A stretch of 64,000 nt of DNA, taken from Paenibacillus sp. LHD-117. GTDB lineage: Bacteria > Bacillota > Bacilli > Paenibacillales > Paenibacillaceae. The stretch is taken from positions 62,001 to 126,000 of the forward strand of contig NZ_JAVFVT010000015.1 of the NCBI RefSeq assembly GCF_030929555.1, read 5' to 3'. Made by a program: the position numbers and the translations under genes. The notes under the pieces were generated by a model. That model was not told where the DNA came from and did no database searches. It worked only from the letters and a program-made list of their open reading frames with translations. Position 1 is the first letter of the stretch. Every line of letters begins with the position of its first letter. Below are positions 51,433-61,500 of the stretch, in pieces.

Positions 51433-51840
51433 GCAATTTTAAGCAATACTGAGGAGCACGTACGTTAAGTGTCCTAGACTCAAGAATTCAGGGGTTGAAC
51501 CGCTTCTCCGCGAAAAAGATTTGATACGTATATACTAGCGTGGCTACCTTCGCTACTTGCAGCAAGAAGTCCTTCATTGTGGTCATCATCGTTTGGCCAC
51601 CTTTGTCGTGTAAAAGTTAAAACGGACTTCTTTCATTATCGTCCAATGTACGGATCGCTGCGAGAATATTCACCTTGTTCTACTGTAAAGCGGCTGGAGG
51701 GCAAAAAAACATCCCCCGTTCGGGGGAGAAAACGCTGAGCGGCAGGATACACGCTTTTTCTTTATTACGCCTCCGGTTTCCTGCGCGCGGAACGCCCCCC
51801 ATTTGGGGTTCATCTCCCCCTAGGCAGTCCACCAAAAAAA

Positions 51841-51861
51841 CGCAACCCTTCTCAGGTTGCG
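51841..51861. terminator. Hairpin between A and T runs
   Basis: CGCAACCCTTCTCAGGTTGCG, preceded by seven A residues; terminator-like for minus-strand transcripts. Confidence 0.5.
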
Positions 51862-51876
51862 TTGTGATTATTATTT

Positions 51877-51894
51877 GGTGGAGCCTAGGGGGAT
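51877..51894 (-). other. tRNA-Ala-like fragment: 3' end (T-stem, acceptor, CCA)
   Basis: Read on the minus strand, TCCCCCTAGGCTCCACCA is the 3' end of a tRNA-Ala-like molecule from the T-loop on, including an encoded CCA. The sequence before it does not continue a tRNA. Confidence 0.5.
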
Positions 51895-52031
51895 ACGACT
51901 CGCACAAGCTCGTCTATCCAACATGGGATGTCCGAATCTCGATTATATAGCTGACGAAGCTTATTCGGCGAAGACTTTTAGCGGTTGATTCAGACGCCGT
52001 GCTCCTCCGCCTTCGGCTCCGTCCGCGCGGA

Positions 52032-52072
52032 CGAACCCCTGACCTCATCGCTGCCAGCGATGCGCTCTCCCA
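52032..52072 (-). other. tRNA-Ala-like fragment: D-arm end, anticodon arm (GGC), variable loop, T-stem
   Basis: On the minus strand TGGGAGAGCGCATCGCTGGC and AGCGATGAGGTCAGGGGTTCG form the second half of a D-arm, an anticodon arm CATCG-CTGGCAG-CGATG with anticodon GGC (alanine), and the 5' half of a T-arm. It stops at TTCG, exactly where the fragment at 51877 begins (ATCCCCC). The 5' acceptor strand is missing. It cannot be a functional tRNA as it stands. Confidence 0.5.
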
Positions 52073-52092
52073 TACGAGTCGGTTTCACACCC

Positions 52093-52132
52093 AAAAAAAT
52101 CCCCGCCTGAAAGGATTGTACTCCACCCAGGC
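52093..52132 (-). terminator. Terminator of the giant SLH gene
   Basis: GCCTG/CAGGC stem with a loop of about 18 bases, followed on the minus strand by GGGGATTTTTTT. Confidence 0.6.
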
Positions 52133-52160
52133 TTGATTTTTTAGGGATTGCTAATGGTTA

Positions 52161-55100
52161 TCAGTCCGTCATTCCAAACGCTTGCAGCATCCTAATAAAC
52201 ACAACCGCCGCCTGTGCGCGGGTCGTTTCACCCTTCGGGCTGAACGTATTTGTATCTGTGCCTGTCATGATGTTAAGCTTGACCATCAGGCGAACATCCT
52301 CCAGATAGGCCGCGTTCACACTTCCAATATCCTTATAGCCGTCCAAGCTTACAAATTCCTTGGACATCGGCAGTTTCTCAAGAGCAATAACTGCCGCCAG
52401 CATGCTCGCCATTTCCTCGCGGGTCAGTGGTTGATCGGGCTTGAAACTATTGCCGCTGACGAAGTTCAATAGTCCAAGCTCCTTCGCTTTGGCTACCTCT
52501 TCGAAGTACCACGCTCCTGACTTTACATCGTCATAGGACGATGTGTTGCCGATTGATGTGCCTCTTCCCAGCGACCGGACTAACATGGCGGTAAACTCCG
52601 CTCTTGTAATCGTTCTGTTCGGATCGTATTTTCCGCCGCCAACCCCGTCAACAAGCCCTTTCGCTGCTGCAAGATCAACATACGATTTGCCCCAATGCTT
52701 CAGCACATCGGTAAAGTTCACGGCGTTTTCCGCTACGACGTAAACGCTGTTCGAATTAGAGGCAATCAGCGCATACCATACTCCGTCAATTTGAACCATT
52801 CGAGCGGGGACGAACTCGAATTTCTTGGTCATTTCGTTATAACGGAATGCACCCCATTGGACAGGCACGCTTGACCTATCTTTCGGCATTGGGATTACTC
52901 TAGTTAGCGACTTGCTGAACCGATCTGCCGACCCGATTGTTTTTCCTGTTTTTGTATTAATGATCACGATATGAAAATCCACTATCGCGCCTTTGACTAT
53001 GCCATTTGGAACGCTGTTTTTAAATGCCGCTTGGATGTCCTTATTGCCAGACTTGTCGGTCATGGTGATCTTAAAGCTGACATCCTCGGCTTTAATGTTG
53101 TTTGCATCAAGCAGCTCCTGCAGTCCCGGAATAAGCGAAGCTATATTAACTGGCACTTGATAGCTGCCGTAGTGAGTCTTGATCTCGATGAAAAAGTCAG
53201 CGTTTTTGCCAGCAAAGCCGGTTAAAATGCTTGCCGGAATGCTGACATAGGCCACGCCGTCCTTCGGAGATACTTCAAGCACGACTGACGGCTTCGTGGT
53301 GTCGACGCTATCCGGGTCTACTGCCGAGCCATTTATGTCGATAACAGGATTGATTACAGCAGGAGTTGAGCCGCTGCCACTGTTACTAACAGCAGGCGTC
53401 GTATCGCTCACCGTAATCGCAAGCGTCTGCGCCGCTCCACCGCTGAACGTAAACGTCAAGCTTGTCGTTCCGACCGGCTGTGCCGCCAAGTACGCCTTGT
53501 TGATCGTAACCGTACTGCCCGACACGGAATAGTCCGTTCCCTGCGCCAAAGTCGTCGCGCCGTTGGCGATGCTTGTCAACGTGTTGCCGTTCAGCGTCAA
53601 TGTCGTCGATACATCCGCATTCCCCGCCGCTCCGGCGTATTTGTCGAAGCTCGCGCTCGTCGGGCTGATCGTGCTCGTTTGCGGCGTCGTATCGCTCACC
53701 GTAATCGCAAGAGTCTGCGCCGCTCCACTGCTAAACGTAAACGTCAAGCTTGTCGTTCCGACCGGCTGTGCCGCCAAGTACGCCTTGTTGATCGTAACCG
53801 TGCTGCCCGACACGGTATAGTCCGTTCCCTGCGCCAGAGGCGTCGCGCCATTGGCGATGCTTGTCAACGTGTTGCCGTTCAGCGTCAATGTCGTCGATAC
53901 ATCCGCATTCCCCGCCGCTCCGGCGTATTTGTCGAAGCTCGCGCTCGTCGGGCTGATCGTGCTCGTTTGCGGCGTCGTATCGCTCACCATAATCGCAAGC
54001 GTCTGCGCCGCTCCACCGCTGAACGTAAACGTCAAGCTTGTCGTTCCGACCGGCTGTGCCGCCAAGTACGCCTTGTTGATCGTAACCGTGCTGCCCGACA
54101 CGGTATAGTCCGTTCCCTGCGCCAGAGGCGTCGCGCCATTGGCGATGCTTGTCAACGTGTTGCCGTTCAGCGTCAATGTCGTCGATACGTCCGCATTCCC
54201 CGCCGCTCCGGCGTATTTGTCGAAGCTCGCGCTAGCCGGACTGATCGTGCTCGTTTGCGGCGTCGTATCGCTCACCGTAATCGCAAGAGTCTGCGCCGCT
54301 CCACTGCTAAACGTAAACGTCAAGCTTGTCGTTCCGACCGGCTGTGCCGCCAAGTACGCCTTGTTGATCGTAACCGTACTGCCCGACACGGTATAGTCCG
54401 TGCCCTGCGCCAAAGTCGTCGCGCCGTTGGCGATGCTTGTCAACGTGTTGCCGTTCAGCGTCAATGTCGTCGATACGTCCGCATTCCCCGCCGCTCCGGC
54501 GTATTTGTCGAAGCTCGCGCTAGCCGGACTGATCGTGTAGTCAGGTAAGACGGTAAATGAATAGGCGGCTACACCTGCCGGAACCACAACCTCCTGAGCT
54601 TCGAGAGCTAGAACATAAAGCTCGTGCTGACCGTACGTGATAGATGACACCATTCCTGTCCAGTCTCCGCCAGACGGATTCGCACGAACCCATGTTCCTT
54701 CCGTGGTATCGAGCTGGAAATACACGCCATGCACCACTGAGGCATACGGGCTATAAGCATTGGACACCTGGAATGTAAAAATTTCATCCGTGCCGTACGC
54801 AATGTTGCCGGGCAGTGGCATAACTCCAACTTGCAATGGATTCATTGTACGCCCGGCGCCGTCTATGACTGTCACGTTAGCGCTGTTACTGTTGGCAACA
54901 AAGATTTTGTTCGTCACCGGATTCACCGCGACTGCCATGGGTCTGGTTCCCGCAGCTACCGTCGTCGTGTTGCTCGCGCCGTCAATGACCGTCACGTTGT
55001 TGCTGTTACTATTGGCCACATAGATTTTGTTCGTAACCGGATTCATCTCGACTGCCCAAGGATTGCTTCCCGCCGCTATCGTCGTCGTTGTGTTGCTCGC

Positions 55101-56981
55101 ACCGTCAATGACCGTCACGTTGTTGCTGTTACTATTGGCCACATAGATTTTGTTTGTAACCGGATTCACCGCGACAGCTACAGGATAGTTTCCTGCCGCT
55201 ACCGTCGTCGTCGTGTTGCTCGCGCCGTCAATGACCGTCACGTTGGCGCTGTTACTATTAGCCACATAGATTTTGTTCGTAACCGGATTCACCGCGACAG
55301 CTGCAGCAGCATTGGTTCCCGTAGCTACCGTCGTCGTCGTGTTGCTCGCGCCGTCAATGACCGTCACGCTGGCGCTGTTGCTATTGGCCACATAGATTTT
55401 GTTCGTCACCGGATTCGCAGTGATCGCAGTTGGATAGCTTCCCACCGCTACCGTCGTCGTCGTGTTGCTCGCGCCGTCAATGATCGTTACGTTGTGGCTG
55501 TCATAATTGGCGACATAAATTTTGTTCGTCACCGGATTCACCGCGACTGAAATTGGATAGTTTCCTGCCGCCACCGTCGTCGTCGTGTTGCTCGCGCCGT
55601 CAATGACCGTCACGTTGGCACTGTTATAATTGGCCACATAGATTTTGTTCGTCACCGGATTCACCGCGACTGCCCAAGGAAAGTTTCCCGCCTCTACCGT
55701 CGTCGTCGTGTTGTTCGCGCCGTCAATGACCGTCACGTTGTTGCTGTTACTATTGGCCACATAGATTTTGTTTGTAACCGGATTCACCTCGACAGCTGCA
55801 GGATTGGTTTTCGCCGCTATCGTCGTCGTTGTGTTGCTCGCACCGTCAATGACCGTCACGTTGTTGCTGTTACTATTGGCCACATAGATTTTGTTTGTAA
55901 CCGGATTCACCGCGACAGCTACAGAATAGTTTCCTGCCGCTACCGTCGTCGTCGTGTTGCTCGCGCCGTCAATGACCGTCACGTTGGCGCTGTTACTATT
56001 AGCCACATAGATTTTGTTCGTAACCGGATTCACCGCGACAGCTGCAGCAGCATTGGCTCCCGTAGCTACCGTCGTCGTCGTGTTGCTCGCGCCGTCAATG
56101 ACCGTCACGCTGGCGCTGTTGCTATTGGCCACATAGATTTTGTTCGTCACCGGATTCGCAGTGATTGCAGTTGGATAGCTTCCCACCGCTACCGTCGTCG
56201 TCGTGTTGCTCGGGCCGTCAATGATCGTTACGTTGTGGCTGTCATAATTGGCGACATAAATTTTGTTCGTCACCGAATTCACCGCGACTGAAATTGGATA
56301 GTTTCCTGCCGCTGCCGTCGTCGTCGTGTTGCTCGCGCCGTCAATGACCGTCACGTTAGCGCTGTTATAATTGGCCACATAGATTTTGTTCGTCACCGGA
56401 TTCACCGCGACTGAAATTGGATAGTTTCCCGCCTCTACCGTCGTCGTCGTATTGTTCCCGCCGTCAATGACTGTCACGTTGGCGCTGTTACTATTGGCCA
56501 CATAGATTTTGTTCGTCACCGTATTCACCGCGATTGCTGCAGGATTGGTTCCCGCGGCTACCGTCGTCGTCATGTTGCTCGCGCCGTCAATGACCGTCAC
56601 GTTATTGCTGTTATTATTGGCCACATAGATTTTGTTCGTAACCGGATTCACCGTGATTGCCTGAGGCTTGGTTCCCGTTGCTACTGTCGTCGTTATGTTG
56701 CTCGCGCCGTCAATGACCGTCACGTTGTTGCTGTTCATATTGGCGACATAGATTTTGTTCGTAACCGGATTCACCGCGACTGCCCAAGGACTCGTTCCCG
56801 TCGCCACGGCATTCAAACTCGAATCTGCCGAAACCGCTTGAGGCGCCAAATGAAACGTAGCAATCAGAAGAGAGACTGCCAAAATCGATTTAAGCAAATA
56901 AGTAGAACTGCTTCTGAGTTTATTCACCATAATGCTCCGATAAGTCCGATTTAGTTCTGTTTTCATTAGTTTGCTGCTCAT
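52161..56981 (-). CDS. Giant secreted YVTN-propeller / CBM_X2 / SLH surface protein
   Basis: 1606 residues. A signal peptide (LLKSILAVSLLIATFHLAPQ, then AVSA) is followed by 16 units of about 41-43 residues with the core NPVTNKIYVANSNSNNVTVI (residues about 55-715), typical of YVTN beta-propellers. A linker domain comes next, then four almost identical 96-residue modules (ISPASASFDKYAGAAGNADV, GTDYTVSGSTVTINKAYLAA) of the CBM_X2 type, a beta domain, and three SLH repeats (FTDVLKHWGKSYVDLAAAKG; YDDVKSGAWYFEEVAKAKEL; YKDIGSVNAAYLEDVRLMVK). SLH anchors it to the cell wall. The propeller may bind sugar or protein; no catalytic site is seen. The exact start among three in-frame ATG codons is uncertain. 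Confidence 0.92.
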   Translation of the reverse strand: MSSKLMKTELNRTYRSIMVNKLRSSSTYLLKSILAVSLLIATFHLAPQAVSADSSLNAVATGTSPWAVAVNPVTNKIYVANMNSNNVTVIDGASNITTTVATGTKPQAITVNPVTNKIYVANNNSNNVTVIDGASNMTTTVAAGTNPAAIAVNTVTNKIYVANSNSANVTVIDGGNNTTTTVEAGNYPISVAVNPVTNKIYVANYNSANVTVIDGASNTTTTAAAGNYPISVAVNSVTNKIYVANYDSHNVTIIDGPSNTTTTVAVGSYPTAITANPVTNKIYVANSNSASVTVIDGASNTTTTVATGANAAAAVAVNPVTNKIYVANSNSANVTVIDGASNTTTTVAAGNYSVAVAVNPVTNKIYVANSNSNNVTVIDGASNTTTTIAAKTNPAAVEVNPVTNKIYVANSNSNNVTVIDGANNTTTTVEAGNFPWAVAVNPVTNKIYVANYNSANVTVIDGASNTTTTVAAGNYPISVAVNPVTNKIYVANYDSHNVTIIDGASNTTTTVAVGSYPTAITANPVTNKIYVANSNSASVTVIDGASNTTTTVATGTNAAAAVAVNPVTNKIYVANSNSANVTVIDGASNTTTTVAAGNYPVAVAVNPVTNKIYVANSNSNNVTVIDGASNTTTTIAAGSNPWAVEMNPVTNKIYVANSNSNNVTVIDGASNTTTVAAGTRPMAVAVNPVTNKIFVANSNSANVTVIDGAGRTMNPLQVGVMPLPGNIAYGTDEIFTFQVSNAYSPYASVVHGVYFQLDTTEGTWVRANPSGGDWTGMVSSITYGQHELYVLALEAQEVVVPAGVAAYSFTVLPDYTISPASASFDKYAGAAGNADVSTTLTLNGNTLTSIANGATTLAQGTDYTVSGSTVTINKAYLAAQPVGTTSLTFTFSSGAAQTLAITVSDTTPQTSTISPASASFDKYAGAAGNADVSTTLTLNGNTLTSIANGATPLAQGTDYTVSGSTVTINKAYLAAQPVGTTSLTFTFSGGAAQTLAIMVSDTTPQTSTISPTSASFDKYAGAAGNADVSTTLTLNGNTLTSIANGATPLAQGTDYTVSGSTVTINKAYLAAQPVGTTSLTFTFSSGAAQTLAITVSDTTPQTSTISPTSASFDKYAGAAGNADVSTTLTLNGNTLTSIANGATTLAQGTDYSVSGSTVTINKAYLAAQPVGTTSLTFTFSGGAAQTLAITVSDTTPAVSNSGSGSTPAVINPVIDINGSAVDPDSVDTTKPSVVLEVSPKDGVAYVSIPASILTGFAGKNADFFIEIKTHYGSYQVPVNIASLIPGLQELLDANNIKAEDVSFKITMTDKSGNKDIQAAFKNSVPNGIVKGAIVDFHIVIINTKTGKTIGSADRFSKSLTRVIPMPKDRSSVPVQWGAFRYNEMTKKFEFVPARMVQIDGVWYALIASNSNSVYVVAENAVNFTDVLKHWGKSYVDLAAAKGLVDGVGGGKYDPNRTITRAEFTAMLVRSLGRGTSIGNTSSYDDVKSGAWYFEEVAKAKELGLLNFVSGNSFKPDQPLTREEMASMLAAVIALEKLPMSKEFVSLDGYKDIGSVNAAYLEDVRLMVKLNIMTGTDTNTFSPKGETTRAQAAVVFIRMLQAFGMTD
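53400..54540. repeat. Four tandem 288-bp repeats within the SLH gene
   Basis: Near-identical copies of 288 bp encode the CBM_X2 modules. They differ at only a few positions (for example ACGGAATAG against ACGGTATAG). Such identity shows recent duplication or gene conversion. Confidence 0.9.
54820..56800. repeat. YVTN coding repeats with a 741-bp block duplication
   Basis: About 16 units of 120-130 bp. Units 3-8 and 9-14 form two copies of a six-unit block about 741 bp apart (for example CTGCAGCAGCATTGG at 55301 and 56042). Confidence 0.85.
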
Positions 56982-57052
56982 CCCTTCACTTTTGATCTTC
57001 TTGCTCCTTGAGATTTTCTCCCAAGTAAATCTTTCCTTCCAGTTACATGCGA

Positions 57053-57300
57053 GTCAATGACCCCCACTTAACTATCGTTTGAAGTGGGAGCTTGTAACGA
57101 CCCGATCGTACAAACGTCTCTACGACTCCGATCTTTTGGCGTTCCAAAGAACGTGGTGTTACATCCTCGGTTAAGCATACGCCTACCGATGAGCAGACTG
57201 ACAGCTACCCTGCAAGCCTAGTCATGCTAAGCCTGCACCTTCAAGAAGGTACTCTTTTCCCTTCAGACAGAGATTCATCGCACCGATCCGGTCATCATTA
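57053..57300 (-). ncRNA. Probable omega RNA (reRNA) overlapping the 3' end of tnpB
   Basis: In TnpB elements the guide RNA is made from the 3' end of tnpB and the right end of the element. Here the minus strand has the expected structured sequence, ending in the hairpin CCCACTT/AAGTGGG and GGGTCATTGAC. The guide would be the flanking DNA at about 57033-57052. Confidence 0.6.
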
Positions 57301-58346
57301 CTTTCATAGCCACAGGCCAGGCAACGGAATCGATGCCCCCGTTTATCCCGATTTCCTTTTGCCGTATGGCCGCATACCGGACAGGCTTGCGAGGTGTGCT
57401 TGGGATCTACGGCAATGGTCATCGCCTTCGCAAGCTGCGACTTGTACGTCACCATCTCGCGAAGCTGGCGGAACGCCCACGATACCGTTACATATCGATG
57501 TTTTCGCCTGACCTTTTCCGTTGCACCCCGAATCCCTGTCAAATCCTCCAGTACAAACAATGTATTCGCCCCATATCGGGTCACGAGTGCCCTACTAACT
57601 TGATGATTCACATCAGTCATCCAGCGGTTTTCTCGTTCTCCGATTTGCTTCAGCCTGCGACGGGACGACGGCGTTTGTTTGCGTTGCAGCTCTGAACGCA
57701 ACCTTTTGTAGTTCGCTCGTTTTTGTTTGAGCTCCCTTCCTCGAAAGAATACGGTTTTGCCATCACTGTCATACGCGGTGGCTACAAAGTTGATGCCCAG
57801 ATCAACGCCCACGACTTGTTCGATCTCCGTCCGCTCAGGGACAGCTATTTCTTTCGACACGGGAATATGCAAATACCACTTCCGCTTTTTACAGACCAGC
57901 TTAGCTGTCCCGAATGTCCAAGAACCGTCGAAATAAGCTTCCATTCCTTTCGCTTCGAAAGGGACTTTGATACGGCCCTGCAGCGTATTGACGGAGAACA
58001 GTTGAGCGCCCAGGTTCAACGAATAATCCCGATGCCAGACCAGATCATATTCCGGCTTCTTAAAGCGTACCAACGTCCAGGCATGGCCGTTACTCCGGAG
58101 GGTCTTGTATCTGGCAATCGCGGTTTTCATCACCGACTGGGCCATTTGAGAGCGCAGCCCCAGCGTGCTGCGAAGGGAATGATACGTCATTCGGTGCAGG
58201 GCAGACTGCCCGAGCTCTCTCGTATCGAACACAAGGGCAGAGACAAAATTGCAGCCTTTCCGAAAAGCGGTCATCGTCTGATACAGCGCCTCGATTTGGC
58301 TTTCTGACGGTTTTATTTTTATTTTTGCCGTTACAGTTACGATCGT
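57222..58346 (-). CDS. tnpB: RNA-guided endonuclease TnpB
   Basis: About 374 residues if read from 58346. The RuvC active site is complete: Asp in VVGVDLGINFVATAYD, Glu in LFVLEDLTGIRGATEK and Asp in YESNDDRIGAMNLCL. The zinc finger is CPVCGHTAKGNRDKRGHRFR followed by CLACG. TnpB cuts DNA guided by its omega RNA and helps the element persist. The start is odd: the ribosome site AAAGGGGG faces an ACG at 58344-58346 with good spacing. The coding frame (TIVTVTAKIKIKPSESQIEA) is conserved-looking there, but the first ATG is 24 codons later (58274) and would cut into the N-terminal domain. Confidence 0.9.
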   Translation of the reverse strand, partial: TIVTVTAKIKIKPSESQIEALYQTMTAFRKGCNFVSALVFDTRELGQSALHRMTYHSLRSTLGLRSQMAQSVMKTAIARYKTLRSNGHAWTLVRFKKPEYDLVWHRDYSLNLGAQLFSVNTLQGRIKVPFEAKGMEAYFDGSWTFGTAKLVCKKRKWYLHIPVSKEIAVPERTEIEQVVGVDLGINFVATAYDSDGKTVFFRGRELKQKRANYKRLRSELQRKQTPSSRRRLKQIGERENRWMTDVNHQVSRALVTRYGANTLFVLEDLTGIRGATEKVRRKHRYVTVSWAFRQLREMVTYKSQLAKAMTIAVDPKHTSQACPVCGHTAKGNRDKRGHRFRCLACGYESNDDRIGAMNLCLKGKEYLLEGAGLA

Positions 58347-58507
58347 ATGTTCGCCCCCTTTCTATCCTTATTTTAGCATAGTAGGGAGAACAAAAACATA
58401 CAAATTCTCATTCAGGCTAACGCCTGACGCCCATTCCTCCCCCGCTTACAGAAGACGGGAGTATCCTGGGCGATTGTGATGAATATCAGCAATCATGCAC
58501 TAGACTA

Positions 58508-61500
58508 TCAAACAATTCTTACGCGAGCTCCTTCTTTTAGTGTTTGCACTACATTCACGATATCATCAACCGTATCTTCATCAAACAATCCATAAACGCC
58601 TTCTTGATGGAGTGAGACAAACGGTTGATCGAGAAGCTTGCCCGGTTCCAAAATTCCATTCACCGTCAAGTAATCGATGATCATATTGATAAAATTGATT
58701 TGATTGGCGTTTAGATTGGTTCGCTGCAGCAAATTAGCAAAGGCATCCTGTGCTGCAGAACGATCTAAACCGAGCAAGCTACGAACGAATACCCCAAATG
58801 AATTTTCATTCTCAGAAACAAATTGCTTATTGAACTGCTCTCTAGTGCCAACTTGTTCTTTCTCCAACATTTCCGCAAACGCCTCAATGTCCAAAGGTGT
58901 AATTTCCTTATTCCGTCGAATTCTTTGAATGGCGATATGATCTTGATGTTTACGAATATAATCACTGATATGGCTCTTGTAATCCGTAAAGTCTCCGAAT
59001 GATGGGAGCTCGCCATCAAAGTCGATATCCTTGATCAGTTCATCCACGAAATTCGTATGCACGATGATCTTCTCATCTTTATCCAGCAGTCGGATAAGCT
59101 CACGGATCACTTTACGAATTTCATGAAGCTCAATTGCGGAAGTTCTTTCGAAAAAACGAATATCCATAATACCCCGAAGCATTTCCGCATGTTGTGCAAC
59201 TTGTTGAACACCTACTCTTTTCTTATAGATCTTTGCGGCGATTTCTTGCAATTGCTTTTTCCTAGCGTCAGTTCCAGTAATCACGGTAATTCCAAGCAAA
59301 GCCCTCTGCAACCTTACATGCAACAAATCGACTCGTTTTTTATCCTCCGGCTCCGAGTCGTATACCTGTTTGGCGAAGTCTCCCGTCAACAGATTCACGT
59401 CTGTCTCCTCAAGCCATTCCCAATTCTCTTGTTTACGGAACTTCAATAGGATTGGAATGAACGGACGAATTGCAAAATGATGCTCATCCATACCGCTTAG
59501 CTGCCTAGTCAGCGTATCAATAATTTCATGATGTATCGTTTTGTAAGCATCCCCTGATGCATTCAACTCTCTAACTAAATGAACACGCTCCGTGAATAGC
59601 TGCCCAGTAATATGAAGAGGTGTCGGCTTAGGATCTTCCTTCCTTCCGAACTTAAAATATTCTACATTACCGCATAAATCAAATAGTAGAGCATGGGTTT
59701 TATGCTGCCCGGATCCGAACAAGTCCTCGCACAGACGTGTCCCTCTCCCGATCATCTGCCAAAACTTCGAAAGCGAAAGAACCGGTTTAAAAACAACAAG
59801 ATTGACCACTTCCGGAACATCGATACCGGTATCAAGCATATCAACGGATACCGCAATATGAGGCTCCTTATCGCTTTGTTTGAAACTTTTAATGAGCGCC
59901 TGCGGGTTCGTGACCCCGTAGTGAATCTCTGTTGCAAACTTCCCTTTGAGGTGAGGCACCATGGAATCGAATACTTCAACAATTAATTCCGCGTGCTCCT
60001 TATTCCGAGCAAAGATTATCGTTTTTCCAAGTCTGTCTCCGCCTTTAACCTTAATCCCATGCTCCATCACTTTCTCGAGAGCTTGCCTGATTGTATCTCT
60101 GTTATATAAAAATTGATTAAGATGTTGAGATTCTACCTTTTCGGATTTTTTATGAGGTAATACTTTAGCATCGTATTCTGCCTGCTCTTCCTGCAACAAC
60201 TCATTCCGATTAACCCCTTCATGCATGAACTTATAGAAAATCGAAACCGGTTTAACTGGCACTAAATTGTTATCCTCAATCGCTTGATTATATTCGTAAG
60301 CGAAGGTCGGTACATTTTGCTTTAATCCAAAGAAGTTGTATGTATCATGATCGACGTCACTCTTCGGCGTAGCCGTAAGCCCCAGTAGAAGCGAGTCAAA
60401 ATATTGAAATAAAAGTCCGAATTTGTTATAGATAGAGCGATGTGCTTCATCAATTATGATGAGGTCATAAAAACCAGGAGAATATTTAGGTCTTTGGCCT
60501 GGCTCAATAAAACCCATCATTGTCTGATATGTTGAAAAATAAATCCGAGCTGTAGGGTCTTCCTTATCCTCCAGTAGATTGCAAGTCGTTGCGCTAGGGA
60601 GATGCTTCTTAAATTCCTCGCAAGCTTGGCTTACAAGTTCTTTGCGATCAGCCAAGAATAATACGTTCTTCGCCCAACCTGCCCGTTGCAAGAAATCGAC
60701 AAAAGCAATCGCAGTCCGTGTCTTGCCAGTACCTGTTGCCATAACAAGAAGAGCGCGGCGATGACCTTGTTCGTACGTTTCAGCTACTCTCGTAATCGCT
60801 TCGATCTGATAAACACGACCTGCGATCATCGCATTTGGCTTATACTCAGCGGTATTTTTACGCTCTGACCGCTTTTGAATGGCCCATTCGAGATCTGCCT
60901 TGGAGAAGAACGATGATACCTGCCGCTCGGGATAGAACACATCATCCCACATCCAAGTTTCATAACCATTCGTATAAAATATGACCGGACGCTGACCATA
61001 TTGGTTCTCCAGCAGATCGGCGTATTGTATAGCCTGGTGTTTCCCTTCTTTGGCGCTGCGCGTTGTTTTCTTTACCTCGATGACTGCAAGAGGCAGTTCA
61101 CTGTCAGACCATAGCACATAATCGCAATAACCAATCCCCGTGCGATTAGGCATACCTTCGACTTGAAATTCGCGAACATCCGTGCCATGAGGATTCCAAC
61201 CGGCATCACGTAGCATGACATCTATGATTAGCTGGCGAGTACGTGCTTCGGTCTCTGGCGTTAATTCAAAGCGAGGATTGTTGCTTCTTGCTGACAGCTC
61301 TTCAATCTTTTTCTTTAGTTTTGCATTTTCCTCTTCGATCTCTTGAATCCGCGCATCCTTCTCTTGGATGTGCTTTTCTAAGCGTTGCAAATCTTCTATT
61401 GTTTCCGACACCTTATGAGAAGTTGTCGGAATAAGCTCCTGATCAAAGATCAGATTGTTCAGCGGCTCATCGAGGTAATAGTCCTGCAGCCAGTTCAAGA

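Larger units (their letters stand above)
51433..52092. other. Gene-free stretch with hairpins and IS debris
   Basis: Holds a minus-strand stretch reading MMTTMKDFLLQVAKVATLVY then TYQIFFAEKRF (about 51500-51595), which I cannot place. A hairpin CCCCCGTTCGGGGG is near 51712, another (CGCAACC/GGTTGCG, 51841-51861) sits between A and T runs, and two pieces of a tRNA-like sequence are listed separately. No intact gene is visible. Confidence 0.4.
57053..58473 (-). mobile_element. IS605-type element with tnpB only
   Basis: The element carries tnpB without tnpA. On the minus strand it begins with a hairpin region (CTCCCGTCTTCTGTAAGCGG inside GCCCA...TGGGC, about 58429-58473) and the palindrome CAGGCGTTAGCCTG. 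It ends past tnpB with CCCACTTCAAACGATAGTTA then AGTGGGGGTCATTGAC (57053-57089). The outer limits are estimated from these hairpins, not from flanking duplications, which this family does not make. Confidence 0.75.

Noticed and set aside
51675-51950. Plus-strand frame of 91 residues near the tRNA-like pieces
   Set aside because: It crosses two hairpins and the tRNA-like end, has no ribosome site and no family resemblance.
52021-52080. A functional tRNA-Ala gene
   Set aside because: The 5' acceptor strand and first half of the D-arm are missing, and the 3' end is separated by about 137 bases. Only fragments can be supported.
53679-54548. A long plus-strand Arg-rich reading frame opposite the CBM_X2 repeats
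   Set aside because: It is the antisense shadow of repeated coding DNA, with no ribosome site and an implausible composition (repeats of RRSTAKRKRQACRS).
54831-55550. Plus-strand reading frame opposite the YVTN repeats
   Set aside because: Shadow of the minus-strand gene; the repeats and strand bias come from the propeller coding sequence.
54820-56800. CRISPR-like periodic repeats
   Set aside because: The period is about 125 bp, the repeats are in one long open frame, and they encode YVTN propeller units.
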